From Agriotes lineatus (taxonomy: Eukaryota > Arthropoda > Insecta > Coleoptera > Elateridae), in contig CALNHX010003537.1 of assembly GCA_940337035.1 (NCBI GenBank), positions 83,452 through 147,451 on the forward strand: a stretch of DNA of 64,000 bases. Direction: 5' to 3'. Under the pieces are notes generated by a model. It ran no database searches. It saw only the letters and a list, made by a program, of their open reading frames with translations, and was not told the DNA's origin. Positions 51,021-61,625 of this stretch are shown here, piece after piece; position 1 is the stretch's first letter, and every line of letters starts with the position of its first letter. The translations under genes were made by a program, and so were the position numbers.

Positions 51021-53060
51021 TTAGCCAATATTATATGTATCAAATGAAACGTCAAATATTAATTTGCCTCGTTTATCGACAGTTGGCGGCGGTAAATGTT
51101 TAAAAACCTCTTCTGGTCGAATTATGCTCTTGTCCTCAACGTTAGGCCAATAAAATGTAGAAGTTGAACAAATCCTCCTACAGAATTTTGCTTCCAGGCA
51201 CGTTTCCGTTTCAGTTAGCTGTCCGACGTACATTTTAATCTTTTTATTATGACAAAATTTAGCAATAATCCAGCCCCCCATTTCCACCATAGATACGTCT
51301 TTGGACATAAAATCAACAAAATCATTTTCTTTCTCCATCTCCATACGCTCATCTTCGACCTTCACTTCATCTGAATCGATTTGTAATTCTTCGAGATTTT
51401 CACTGTAAGTGCTGTCGTTGCTGTCTTCTTCAATGTGAATAATTTTTTTCTTCTGTTTCTTTACTTGCTTAACTGGCTTCTCACTCGCTTGTCTTAGCTT
51501 AGCGATGGCCTCCACCGAAGTTATTACTTCGGCACCCCCGCAAATTTGTTTTCTTCCAGTAGTTGTTCTTTGTGTTTGTTTCACCTGTTCCAAAAGCAAT
51601 TCTTCGAAAAAAACACTTCGAATATTTCAAGTTCCAGATGCACTGCCCTCTATACAGACTCCCGAAGCCTTGCCATCAACATCTTTTGCACAGCCGTCTA
51701 TACAGACTCCTGAAGCCGTGCCATCAATATCTTCTGAACCGTCTATTCCACCTCTTGGAGTTTTACCATTAACAACCCATGCAGGAGATGTTGATGGCAT
51801 GTCTGTGAGAGGCTCATCAGATGGCAGAGTATTCGTCGTTTCTTTGTCATTCTGAAAGCTGCACCATCTTCGGTATTTTTGTGGTTCATAGCTTTCTGGT
51901 GGAATAACTGTATCGCAATATGGAACAATGCCAGCCTTTGCAAAGCCGTTTTTTATAATTGCAGTATCTAGGTTTAATCAAATTTTTGAAATAATAGTCG
52001 AGAAGTTTGATTTTGGTAATTTTACTCCATAATTTTTCCTTTGCCACTTTATAATTTCTTCGTCCCACTTCAGTTTTAGGGGTTTGAAAACACTAAGGTG
52101 CATTGGTTGAAGAACATGGCTCGTATGCGGCGGTAGTTTCAATATAACCATGTTCTCTTGAGCAGCTTTTTCAACCAGGGAAATGCCAATATGCGAACTA
52201 TGTCCATCGTAGATTAAGATGATTGGTCTCTCATGGGACGTGTTTTTTATAAAACTATTTATGAAATAGTTTTCGAAAGTCTTACTTTCCATCCACCCAT
52301 TTTTGGTAGCTGCGTATGTCATACCAGTATATTCTTGGTCTTTCCCTGCCATCCAAGAATCCCATGTATTTTTCCCCTTGAAGACGATCAGTGGAGGCAA
52401 CTTTTCCCCTGCAGCGTTAGCTCCCATAAGTACAGTTATATTTTCCTTTCCCGGACCGCTTGTTGCCCTATGAGCAGCAGTACCTTTCTCTCCAACAACT
52501 TTTATTCGACTGGGATCCAAACAAAAACTGGTTTCGTCGATGTTACAGATTTGTGCAGGAGGAACATTAGCGGTGACTTCCTTTAACAATTCAAAATAAG
52601 CAGAAATGATGAATGGGTCTATACTTCGTTTACGTGCAACTTCAACGCTTTGGGGTTTCTTCTGACTCAAGTTAAAAGTTTTTTTAAACCTCATGAAATA
52701 ATCATCCCCTGGTACTCCATCTTTAAACGGTGTTGGGATATGATTTTCTTTGACATAACTTGCTATGGTATTCAACACCTCTGTCTTTGAGAGGCCGAAA
52801 CCCCACATTTCCATCGTCTTGATGCAATTAGCCATTTTTTGCTCTTCTTCATATGGAATAGCAGTTGCTCTACCTCCGGTTTTACTTTTGACTCCCCTTT
52901 GCCCATGTACGTGCTTATATAATGTTGGCTTTGGTATGTTATATGTTTTTGCTGCCCTGTATATAGTTAACTGTCCACTTTTAACTGAATTTATTGCCCC
53001 ATTCAAATCTTCTTTGGAATAGGGTGGCGGATCTTTCTTCCGATTATACGTACGCACCAT
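51021..53060 (-). pseudogene. Pogo-like transposase, psq HTH plus DDE_1, inactivated
   Basis: From ATG 53058-53060: residues 1-55 form a pipsqueak-type HTH (YSKEDLNGAINSVKSGQLTI, then IPKPTLYKHV) and about 75-150 a CENP-B-type HTH. From about 190 comes the DDE domain with ICNIDETSFCLDP (first Asp), IILIYDGHSSHI (second Asp) and HTSHVLQPMHLSVFKPLK. In the family this last block is LQPLDV; the catalytic Asp is His here. TGA at 51978-51980 interrupts after FSTIISKI, and a second stop lies near 51626. The frame between and beyond is otherwise open and ends at 51021, with a tail containing DGxASGVCI(D/E)G repeats and an acidic segment. Total about 680 residues. The substitution and two stops mean it cannot be active. 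Confidence 0.88.
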
Positions 53061-53744
53061 CCCTATAACAAATTAAGTAAGTAAGTAAGTAAGTAAATTT
53101 ATTCATCAAGATAGATGTTTACAAAAAAAAGACACATAATTCATTTACAAACAGATTTGACATAGTTAGAACATAACCTTTTAAAGTGAGATACATTTGT
53201 TGCCTGTTTCGCTTCATCAGGCATTTCATTATATAATTTTAAACCTTTGTAATATAGATTTTTTTGTGAACACGCTTTCGTTGTTGTAGGTAATCTAAAA
53301 TTAAAATGATACAAGACCCTCTTAAAAATAAAGCCTACAATGATAAAAGTTATTAGCAAACGGTCGAAATGTGCCCAAGAATATGACTGGGGTAAGCGGA
53401 ACCTAAACAGGGTTACACTTGCCCCAACGAGATATTTTCTGGGGCAAGTGTAACCCACGCAGGTTTCAATAAAACTGATAAAAATATCACTTCTGTACTG
53501 CAATCATATCTTAAACAACGCATTGGTAAGTACTTACTGTGTATAATATGAAACTGGCTTCCAAACACTCGAAATTATTAATAATAGTTCACGTGTTGCA
53601 CGAGGTCACTATGCTACCAAAAACTGCACACATCCGAACAATTGCGTCTCCTCGAGTAAACTGGCGATGTAGCGTTACAATCGCACTCTGCGCTTGTAGT
53701 TGATGGTAGTAACATTAAAATCCACTAGATGGAGCAACTTTAAA

Positions 53745-53752
53745 ATTCGTAT
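53745..53752. repeat. 8-bp target duplication, left (ATTCGTAT)
   Basis: ATTCGTAT here is repeated at 54625-54632, bracketing the P-like element. Confidence 0.85.
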
Positions 53753-54624
53753 TATAGCCCCTCTATTTACAAATAGTAGCGACAACGTTTGATGTTGCCG
53801 CTGGGGCAAAATCACGTTGGTATCCCTTAAAGTCCCTAGCATGTTTAAAAATTGACAAGGAAGTTGCATAACCTGTGACATTGACATTTGTCGTGTTTTT
53901 CTCTTCGGCGGCTAATTTGAAGTCAAGGACGTGGAAATGCCAGGGTGTTGTGTCGACAAATGTAGAAATAGTGGCAGAAAAGGATTTCAGCTATTCAGAA
54001 TACCGCACAATAAAAGTAGGAAAAATGCGTGGTTGAATATTATTCAACGTGATCACGTACAAAACGCGATCGATTAGAGAGTTTGGTAATTTGACTTACT
54101 TCCGGACTTGCGGACTTACTTGCGGACTGGACTTCCTTGCGAACTTGCGGACTACACACAAACTTTAAAACATACATTGTACATACATTTCTCAGAGTCG
54201 CAGTTTCATACGATTAACTTTTAAAATTTTTACTAAAATTGAGGCAATTTTTAAAACTAATATTTCTGCAATAAATAAAATAAATTACACTCATATGCAA
54301 GCACTAGAAAACCAGATTCTACAGTTGAATCCGGATGTTAACTTTGCTAATTGTAGGGGAATTTAAAAAACAATGTAAATTGTTATATTTGCACACGAAC
54401 GTATTTTGTTGTTAAAAAATGGACTCAAAGATTCTACCAAAAAATGTATATAGTAGTTTGTCTGAGTAAAAAATTGTAATGATTAATCTGTTATTTTTTC
54501 ACTGCTTACACGAAATTTTAAATATCCCGCGGTTGCTCGTATCGTTTAGTAACTTTTTGTATTTTCATGTTTGCATCAGGTTTGCCCCACGATGTCGCTA
54601 CTATTTGTAAATAGAGGGGCTATA
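53753..54624 (+). mobile_element. P-element-like transposon, 872 bp, non-autonomous
   Basis: TATAGCCCCTCTATTTACAA begins a perfect 32-bp terminal inverted repeat (53753-53784 and 54593-54624). An 8-bp duplication flanks it, and the start of a THAP DNA-binding domain is encoded near the left end. Eight-base duplications, about 31-bp repeats and THAP domains are all features of the P superfamily. GGGGCAAA lies just inside both ends in inverted orientation. The rest of a transposase is absent. 54085-54160 has a tandem repeat of ACTTGCGGACT-type units. Confidence 0.75.
53937..54077 (+). pseudogene. Start of a THAP domain, 46 aa
   Basis: MPGCCVDKCRNSGRKGFQLF then RIPHNKSRKNAWLNIIQRDH. This has the Met-Pro-x-Cys-C-x3-Cys opening, the FxxFP-like segment (here LFRIP) and the Trp of a C2CH THAP zinc finger. 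The second Cys-x-x-His pair is missing, since a stop follows at 54075-54077. THAP fingers bind DNA and open P-type transposases. A splice donor (GATCAC|GTACAA, about 54049) could instead make this a first exon whose partner exons were deleted. Initiation at 53937 fits the family exactly. Confidence 0.68.
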
Positions 54625-54632
54625 ATTCGTAT
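54625..54632. repeat. 8-bp target duplication, right (ATTCGTAT)
   Basis: Partner of 53745-53752. Confidence 0.85.
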
Positions 54633-54689
54633 TTACAAAAATAGCGGGAATGGGTTCCACTTACTCCGAAAGTACACTTACCCCGGTGT

Positions 54690-55332
54690 ACCTTACAACT
54701 TTTAGTAGTAGTAGTAATCTTCCATTCTTTAATAGCTATTTAAGTAACAAGGAATGTAAGGACCTATTGACATTTGAGGTAGACAAGTACAAGTCAAGAC
54801 GAAGTCGCGGCTTGTTGCCTACCGAAAATGTTAATAGGCGATACATTCCGAGTTATCTTATTATATTTTTCCCGCTGCTTATCGAAATGTTCCTAGATTT
54901 TTGAAAAAATCGTTTGGTTTGTCACCTGTCACCAGGACTAGTTTTCGTGAGTCGTGTTATCTGTGAATGTCACATGTCACATAAACACTTGCAATTTATA
55001 AACAAAACGTCTAAATCTGCATCTTGCTTTGCTAATTTTATTATCCTACCGTTGTTAAGAAAAAACAGCAAACAAATATAATCACTGACTTATTACACGT
55101 TTTGTTACTAGGCTATATCACTGACTTACACGATCAGCAGCGGGAAAATAGTAGATTATGCAATGAGGGAGAGAAATTGCACTGAAGCAAAATAGCATTC
55201 TCTCCGAGTTGCATATACTATTTTTTTCACGTTGCAGGAAGATTGAAAACGAAAACCCGTTTTTTTAAACGTCATTTATTGACATTTTAGTTACAATTAT
55301 TTTAAAATTAGTAGCCTTTGCTAAATTTTAAA
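54690..55332. other. Non-coding DNA, nothing recognised
   Basis: AT-rich; no supportable ORF or repeat. Confidence 0.4.
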
Positions 55333-55457
55333 GTTGGTGGCACTGTAAGTCATTATGACAAGAGCTCACAATTATGTCAAATTCGAGGTTAATAGATGAG
55401 GTTTTGCGTCAGTTTATGTCAAAACTGACGCGAAACCTAACCTGTTAACCCCGAATT
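55333..55457. mobile_element. Alpha-family element, copy 3
   Basis: GTTGGTGGCACTGTAAG and TCAAATTCGAGGTTAA on the left, CGCGAAACCTAACCTGTTAA on the right. The right end is truncated or displaced by the block that follows. Confidence 0.65.
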
Positions 55458-55479
55458 TACCATACATTACCATAGATAC

Positions 55480-55760
55480 GGTAACATTTTTTACTTTAGT
55501 CCCTAGGGGCTAAAGTAATTACTTCTGTCCCTAGAGATAAAATGAGCTACTTTAGTCCCTGAAATAAGTGACTAAAGTGCCAACTTTAGTCCCGCAAGTG
55601 CAAAATAGTATATTATATCATGAGGGACTAAAGTGCACCATTTAATCCCGCGAGTGGAGTTTGTTGCCTCGAGGGCGATGCCCGAGGGCAATAACCACTC
55701 AAGGGATTTAGACACTTTAGTCCCGAGGTATATACGCTATTTTTTGCACTTTTGGGAACA
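55480..55760. repeat. Cluster of ACTTTAGTCCC repeats, first block
   Basis: ACTTTAGTCCC or its complement GGGACTAAAGT occurs at least six times, spaced about 25-60 bp, with a hairpin TTGCCTCGAGGGCGATGCCC / GAGGGCAATAACC inside. The same block follows copy 4 at 55990-56130. Looks like the body of a composite repeat whose left end is the alpha element. Confidence 0.65.
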
Positions 55761-55872
55761 TTATCATCAAACATTTCCAAAATTTGGAATCTGTCAATTT
55801 GGAAACTGACAATTATAATTTATTACAAACTGAATTGCAGCAGGTCCTGGATAGCCTGAATCAGTTGGCAGT

Positions 55873-55975
55873 ACTGAAGTGTATTGTCAGTATATGTCAA
55901 ATTCGAGATTTGCAGGTTAAGTTTTACGTCAGTGTGTGTCAGATGACAAACAAAACCTAACCTACTAACCTCGTG
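55873..55975. mobile_element. Alpha-family element, copy 4
   Basis: CTGAAGTGTATTGTCAGTAT, TCAAATTCGAGATTTGCAGG and the inverted AAACCTAACCTACTAACCTC. The GGTGGCAC part of the end is missing. Confidence 0.65.
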
Positions 55976-55989
55976 TGTACATAAATTTA

Positions 55990-56130
55990 CCATAGTTACG
56001 GTATCATTTTTACTTTAGTCCCTAGGGATTAAATGAGTTACTTTAGTCCCTAGGGATTAAATGATCTACTTTAGTCCCTGTTTACGGGGACTAAAGTATC
56101 AACTTTAGTCCCAGAAGTGCAAAAAAATAT
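55990..56130. repeat. Cluster of ACTTTAGTCCC repeats, second block
   Basis: Four copies of ACTTTAGTCCC plus GGGACTAAAGT, including two tandem units CTTTAGTCCCTAGGGATTAA. It is preceded by TTTACCATAGTTACGGTA, as is the first block (TTACCATAGATACGGTAA), so the two blocks are copies of the same repeat. Confidence 0.7.
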
Positions 56131-57100
56131 TTATTGACCCGTCATTTAGAACGTATTGCAATACCTCAAACTGTCAAAATTACGTCAACCACATTTTCAC
56201 AAACTATAACAATCACGTTTATGTTTAATGTATCCGTTAATTCGTCTTACAAAATTTTCCGATTCTAATACAACATGGCATAGGTAGTTATCTAAATGAC
56301 ATCTGCTATACTATCTTTGCATAAATAGAAGTTGTCAAGTTATGCCGTCGCAAAATGTATCATACCGGGTATTTTGCTTCGCCGAAAAATACTAATAAAG
56401 TAAAAATTTCAAGAAAATGTCCCAGTTCGCAACAGAGTATAATCGAAATAATAAATAGGCAATATTAGAGCTTCTTGGAACTCAACTCAACTCAATTTGA
56501 TAAGTAAGTGACATTTACTTGATTGTATCTCTAAAAATCGATTAGAAATAATTGACTTGTTGCATAATTTTTGTCCTACGAGTACCTATATGTATTTTCA
56601 CCACTAGCGGAAAATGTTAGTTAATATTTATCGATGTCAGAACTGGATAAAAGATTACTAGTAGTATATTATGTTATCTTATATATATATATTTCTAAAA
56701 GTCCTGACTCACTCACTCGCTGACTCATCAACGCCCAGCCCAAACCCTTGGACCTCGTAAGCTGAAATTTTGCACAGAGATTTCCTTTATGATGTATACA
56801 AAGAATGAGGAAGGATATTTCGAAATTCGACCCCTAAAGGGGTAAAATGGGGGTTCCAATTTTGTATGGAAAAATAATATCAAATAGACATTTCGACTTG
56901 AAACTTCGTAGGAGTACTCCTAAAAACAAATAAGCAAACACGTATTTCGTGATTTTCCGTAAATCAACCCCTTAGGAGGTGAAATGGGGTATATAAGCCT
57001 GAAAATAGATATGGGTGTCGTTATTAGGGTTTTTTTGGACGTTGATTGCGAAAATGGCATCTATATATTTAAAACGTGAAGCGTTTTTTTTTTCGACATC
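56131..57100. repeat. Non-coding DNA with a probable dispersed repeat
   Basis: After a (TA)n run at 56681-56692, a stretch beginning CTGACTCACTCACTCGCTGA looks like a dispersed insect repeat. It has paired GACCCCTAAAGGGG / AACCCCTTAGGAGG motifs with GTAAAATGGGG / GTGAAATGGGG after them. I cannot name it and see no second copy in this window. Confidence 0.4.
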
Positions 57101-59029
57101 TATTTTGAGACCTCCACTGGGCCGATTTCGATCATTCTTTTTTTAAATGAAAGCCGTTACCGTGTAGATGTGCACAGAAGTCCTAAATTGAAAATTAATT
57201 GATAATTTTTAGAGAAAAACCATGATACTGTAACTCTCAAGTGGTTGCAGCTACAGTGGCTATATTAATGACAGTGTGGTCAATTTTGCTCCTGTTTCTG
57301 ATTGGTTGTTTTAAAATCCGCCATTTTGAGGCGTTTCAATGTCCCGTTGAATATTTTTAGCAGTGTATGCATATTTAGTTACAAAAAGCTACTAATGCCA
57401 AATAAGACATTGACAGTTTATAACTTATCTAAAGTAGCTCAGTTACTAAACACGGCTTAGGCATCAAAATAAATATTGTATCATTATTGATGTACACGTT
57501 TGAATATAAAACTTAAAATTCCGTGTAAAAAGCATTTTCGAAAACCAATCTTTTTAAGTCTCCAGTTCGGGTATTTTTTAACAAACTTGTGTGAGACTTA
57601 GCATCCATAGTTTACAATGTTTCTTCGACAATGATCCCGAAATTCATTTCATTAGCTGATTTATCAGGGAAGCTGTACGGTGCCCAACTTGGAGACCTTT
57701 TTTATCCATCCGGTATATTTTGTATTTCTAATTTGTTCAATTATTAGTTTTCAAACGTAACATTAACGATACTGTTTGCCTCTTTAATTTGACATCATAT
57801 TCGGAGGAAATATTTTAATATCATAGTTGCACTTTCAAAGTCTGGTATAATTTACTACCACCCAATTATAGAAAAATAAATAACTGAAGTTTATAATTTG
57901 GGTGTATTGAACAGGTTTACAATCGACAAAAATGCGAATTCTCCGCAAAAGTTTAAAATCTTTCGATTTAAAAAGGCAATTTTGAGGTTGTTAATTGATT
58001 TTTTAATTATTTTTGAGGCTTAGTTTATTGTTTCTTAAGCAATTGATTTTTAAAGAAGCAGACTGACAACGGTTGGTGAAATTTATTTGACTTTGCCATT
58101 CATAAGGTTAGAAACCAATAGAAATGCGTCATGATCTTCAGTTTCTATGTATTACAACAGTTATTTCAGTAACTATGTAGATATCGATGATACAAACCTT
58201 TGTATAACCGCTATAATATCAACCTTTGTATAATGGTAGATATCAAAATCACATATCCTTGAAAATATGTGATATAATAGTAAATTACGATACAAGTGCG
58301 TAAAGCTAGTCTTTGGTCACGAGTAAGGCAGAGTTAAAACGTGAGTGAGCGAGCGTTTAAGCCCCACGAGTGACAAAGATGCTAACGTCAAAGTTGACTG
58401 TTGAAAACTAACTTGATTTTAGTTTTGGCTGTGGCTAATAAAGCAAATACTGTCTGAACCTAACTTCAACCCGTGACTAAAACATCGTTGCCAATTTTAG
58501 CCCGTGACTACGAAGGTGTTAGTCACAGGTTATGAAGGCGTGATTAAAATGTCACTTAGAAACGTGTATGTTTTAGTATGTTATATGCTATTTTAGTTAC
58601 AGGAGTAGAAAAACAAAATTAAAATCACATAAACGAATTAAAGATTTGACAAGTAAACACAAAATAGTAAATGTATGAATCTCATGTTTATTTTTTTTAA
58701 CTTATTTTCTTTGCTCATGGTATAGTCTACCTCTATACAATTCGACAATCGAAAACTCTCGAGACTCGACGTATTGAAACACCACGAGATGGCACGCTTC
58801 GCGGTGGGATTATTTAAGCTGTCAAACTGACAGTTCTTATTATTGTGCAACAAGTTATCGACATATAACCCGAAATTATCGAAATACTTGTAGTATTAAT
58901 ACACATTAGATGCTGGTAGAACTACTTTGCAAAAGTAGCACCTGGAAACTAGAATTTCGTTTGCCTGTATATAAATTCCTGCCATCCTAACGTAAGATTT
59001 ACAGGGATCGTATATAGCAGTCCAATGTG
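57101..59029. other. Non-coding DNA, nothing recognised
   Basis: No ORF with recognisable content. 58310-58560 has several GTGACTAA / AGTCAC motifs in both directions but no clean structure. Confidence 0.4.
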
Positions 59030-59796
59030 GTATAATAGTCCAGAGAAATTAGACAAAATAAAAGCAAAACTTCGGAAAAATTCCCGGAAAGCTGGATTTT
59101 GGTATAAGCCTTGATATTGTGGTTCTAAACACAATGTCAAAAGTCGTCATCGATCCAAGTGCCGCTAAAAATTTTAAGGGGAGGCAAGAGTCACCAAAAA
59201 CGGTATTTCGTGAATATTTCGTTAAGGGGCTTTTACAGAAAAAATATTAATTATCAAATTTCCAACAATAAAGATATCATGACTTTTATTCGTAAAAGTA
59301 ACCGTTTTGGAGATAATTCGATTTACAGAGTTGAAACGTGCACTCTTTTCCACACCACCTTCGAGGTAGATAACAAGGTGCGTTTTTTTTCATGTGGTGT
59401 CCGCAGTAGCCATATTCTACGTTTATTTTTGTTTGAAAAATGTTTATTTAAAAAAAAATATTATGAACTTGTTCATTAATCAATTTTGGATTCAAAACAG
59501 GAGTTATTAATGTTATTAATATTCATCTTTAGACTCTATTTCAATCGGTATGCTTTTCTCTTCATCATCTCCTTCTTCTTCTTCTTGTTCTGCTGCTGTC
59601 TTCCCTACTTCCATAGATTCAGTCAGGAAACGTCATGGATCTACATCTTCAGTGGATTCGCAAGTATCAACGTCATTTATATCGGGTGTTACATTTAAGC
59701 AAGACTGACGCGATAAAGTATTTTTTCTCAAACGGCAGTAAAATATGGCATTATACTGCTGGATTGATGATGCTAAACTGTCACTTTATTGCCAAG

Positions 59797-59905
59797 CTGC
59801 AGATAATATTATCTGCCGCTCGTCAGCGGCAGATAAAGTTATTATCTGCCGCTGACAACTTTATCTGCCGCTCGTCAGCGGCAGATAATATTATCTGCCG
59901 ATGAC
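59797..59905. repeat. Cluster of interlocked palindromes
   Basis: GCAGATAATATTATCTGC occurs twice (about 59801 and 59881), with TATCTGCCGCTCGTCAGCGG and its complement in between. CAGATAA or TTATCTG appears eight times in 110 bp, so several alternative hairpins are possible. Confidence 0.8.
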
Positions 59906-59950
59906 GAGATCATGTAATTTTCTTCGAAGTTTGTGCACAAAGTTGTAAAT

Positions 59951-60410
59951 AATTTGTTATAAAAACGTTTGAAGAAAAAATACTATATGTTATTCGGAGC
60001 AAAAGTATCTTTATGTGGCTCGGCTGTACTTATCTGCCTCGCAAGCTCGGCAGATATCCCGTCCAGCCTCGCCACATAAAATATAACTTTTGCTCTTAAT
60101 AACATAATATACTATTTTTTCGGATTTTGTTCACAACGTTGTTTATAGTGTAGTCATAGTGACGCTCTCTAAAGCATCCTACATTTATCAGTCTACCCAA
60201 TCCTCTACCTTAAAATAATTTCAGGTTTCTTAAAATTTCTTAAATAATTTGTTATAAACGTTTGAAGAAAAAATACTATATGTTATTCGGAACAAAAGTA
60301 TCTTTATGTGGCTAGGCTGTAATTATCTGCCTCACAAGCTCGGCAGATAAACAGTCCAGCCACGCCAAATAAATTATAATTTTTGTTCCTAATAACATAA
60401 TATACTATTA
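59951..60410. repeat. Two direct copies of a 165-bp palindrome
   Basis: Copy 1 (59951-60119) and copy 2 (60246-60410) share TTTGAAGAAAAAATACTATA and most of what follows. Each is itself a hairpin: ATGTTATTCGGA...TTTATGTGGCT pairs with a GCCACATAAA...TAATAACAT end, around CTGCCTCGCAAGCTCGGCAG. Confidence 0.78.
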
Positions 60411-61029
60411 TGCTTCTACACGAATAGCAAGCAGATGTCCCTTGAGGTTTTATGATAACGGAGGGGAACTTTTCAGAGCACATTCCTTCTCTATCTAGAC
60501 TACAGTGTACTATATATGTGTTTCTGTCTATTTTTATGAGCTCTGAAACAAGGAAATTCTGGAATATTTCAAGTCGCAACTCCAATGAGATATACATGCC
60601 ATTGATGAGTGCATCTATTCGTTACAACTCTGTAAATCGAATTATCTCCAAAACGGTTACTTTTACGAATAAAAGTCATGATATCTTTATTGTTAGAAAT
60701 TTCATAAGCTACAAATTTGATAATTAATATTTTTTCTGTAAAAGCCCCTTAACGAAATATTCACGAAATACCGTTTTTGGTGACCTTTGCCTCCCCTTAA
60801 AATTTTTAGCGGCACTTGGATCGATGACGACTTTTGATATTTTGTTTAGAACCACAATATCAAGGCTCATACCAAAATCCAGCTTTCCGGAAATTTTTCC
60901 AAAGAGCAATGTCTAATTTCTCTGGGCTATAAACTAGCGGGTGCTCATTAGAATTTGTGGTTTAGTCGGCTTTGGAACTGATGAAGTCATGTCGTGCATT
61001 AAATCATATGGTTGATAACTGACACTGGT

Positions 61030-61150
61030 GACACTGTAAGTCTATGTCAAATTCGATGTTAGCAGGTTAGGTTTTGCGTCAGTTTTGACACAGACTAACG
61101 CAAAACCTAACCTTCTAACATCGAATTTGATATAGACTTACAGTGCCACC
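61030..61150. mobile_element. Alpha-family element, copy 5
   Basis: ACTGTAAGTCTATGTCAAAT, TTCGATGTTAGCAGGTTAGG, then the inverted CAAAACCTAACCTTCTAACA and ACTTACAGTGCCACC. Arms are nearly perfect. Confidence 0.75.
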
Positions 61151-61249
61151 CATGGTGTAAATAATACAAGGTGTAACGTTCCGCAGAATGTGGGCGGACT
61201 TCAAATTCAACCAATAGGACATGGGCCCACAAATGGTACGATTGGTAGT

Positions 61250-61386
61250 AGTGAAGTGTATTGTTGAAGACGCTGTCGATATCAAATTCGAGGTTAGGTT
61301 TTGCGTCAGTTGGTGTCAGACTGACGAAAAACCTCACCTGCTAACCTCGAATTTGACATCGACTAACAGTGCCAGCAGCAATATAC
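61250..61386. mobile_element. Alpha-family element, copy 6
   Basis: GTGAAGTGTATTGTTGAAGA, TCAAATTCGAGGTTAGG, then the inverted CACCTGCTAACCTCGAATTT and AACAGTGCCAGCAGCAATAT. The left arm lacks the GCAGGTTA part. Confidence 0.72.
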
Positions 61387-61625
61387 GAATGCGTCCATGG
61401 TTACACCATGATCGCGGGCATAATAGATTTCCTGTGTAGGCCCATGGGGGATTGGTTGACAACTTCCCTCTACTTTCTGAACGACTGCGCATCTCTGGGA
61501 ACGTTTCACCTTGTATTCTTTACACCATGGTGTCACCAGTGTCAGTTATCAAGCATATGATTTAATGCACGACATGACTTCATCAGTTCCAAAGCCGACT
61601 AGACCACAAATTCTAATGAACACCC

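Larger units (their letters stand above)
50669..54688 (-). mobile_element. Pogo-like DNA transposon with complete ends, 4.0 kb
   Basis: The ends CACCGGGGTAAGTG (50669) and CACTTACCCCGGTG (54688) are inverted and flanked by TA, the duplication of the Tc1/mariner/pogo group. One transposase gene runs leftward. Variants of GGGG(T/C)AAGTG(T/G)A occur again at about 50884, 50938, 53391, 53412 and 53441, which may be internal binding sites. A P-like element (53753-54624) is inserted close to the right end. Confidence 0.88.
59030..60935. mobile_element. Foldback element, 1.9 kb, arms about 320 bp
   Basis: The left arm (59030-59345) and right arm (60598-60935) are inverted copies, for example GGAAAGCTGGATTTTGGTAT at about 59086 and its complement near 60885, at roughly 95 per cent by eye. 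The loop of about 1.25 kb contains the palindromes listed separately. ORFs within the arms are mirror images and not real genes. Confidence 0.8.
60939..61625. mobile_element. Foldback element, 690 bp, containing two alpha elements
   Basis: GGGTGCTCATTAGAATTTGT at the left and its complement at the right pair over about 95 bp, to CTGACACTGGTGACAC. The interior holds two alpha-family copies. It abuts the previous foldback with almost no gap. Confidence 0.78.

Noticed and set aside
59159..60909. Several ORFs of 60-110 residues
   Set aside because: They lie in the arms of a foldback element and appear in mirrored pairs on opposite strands, with no domain similarity.
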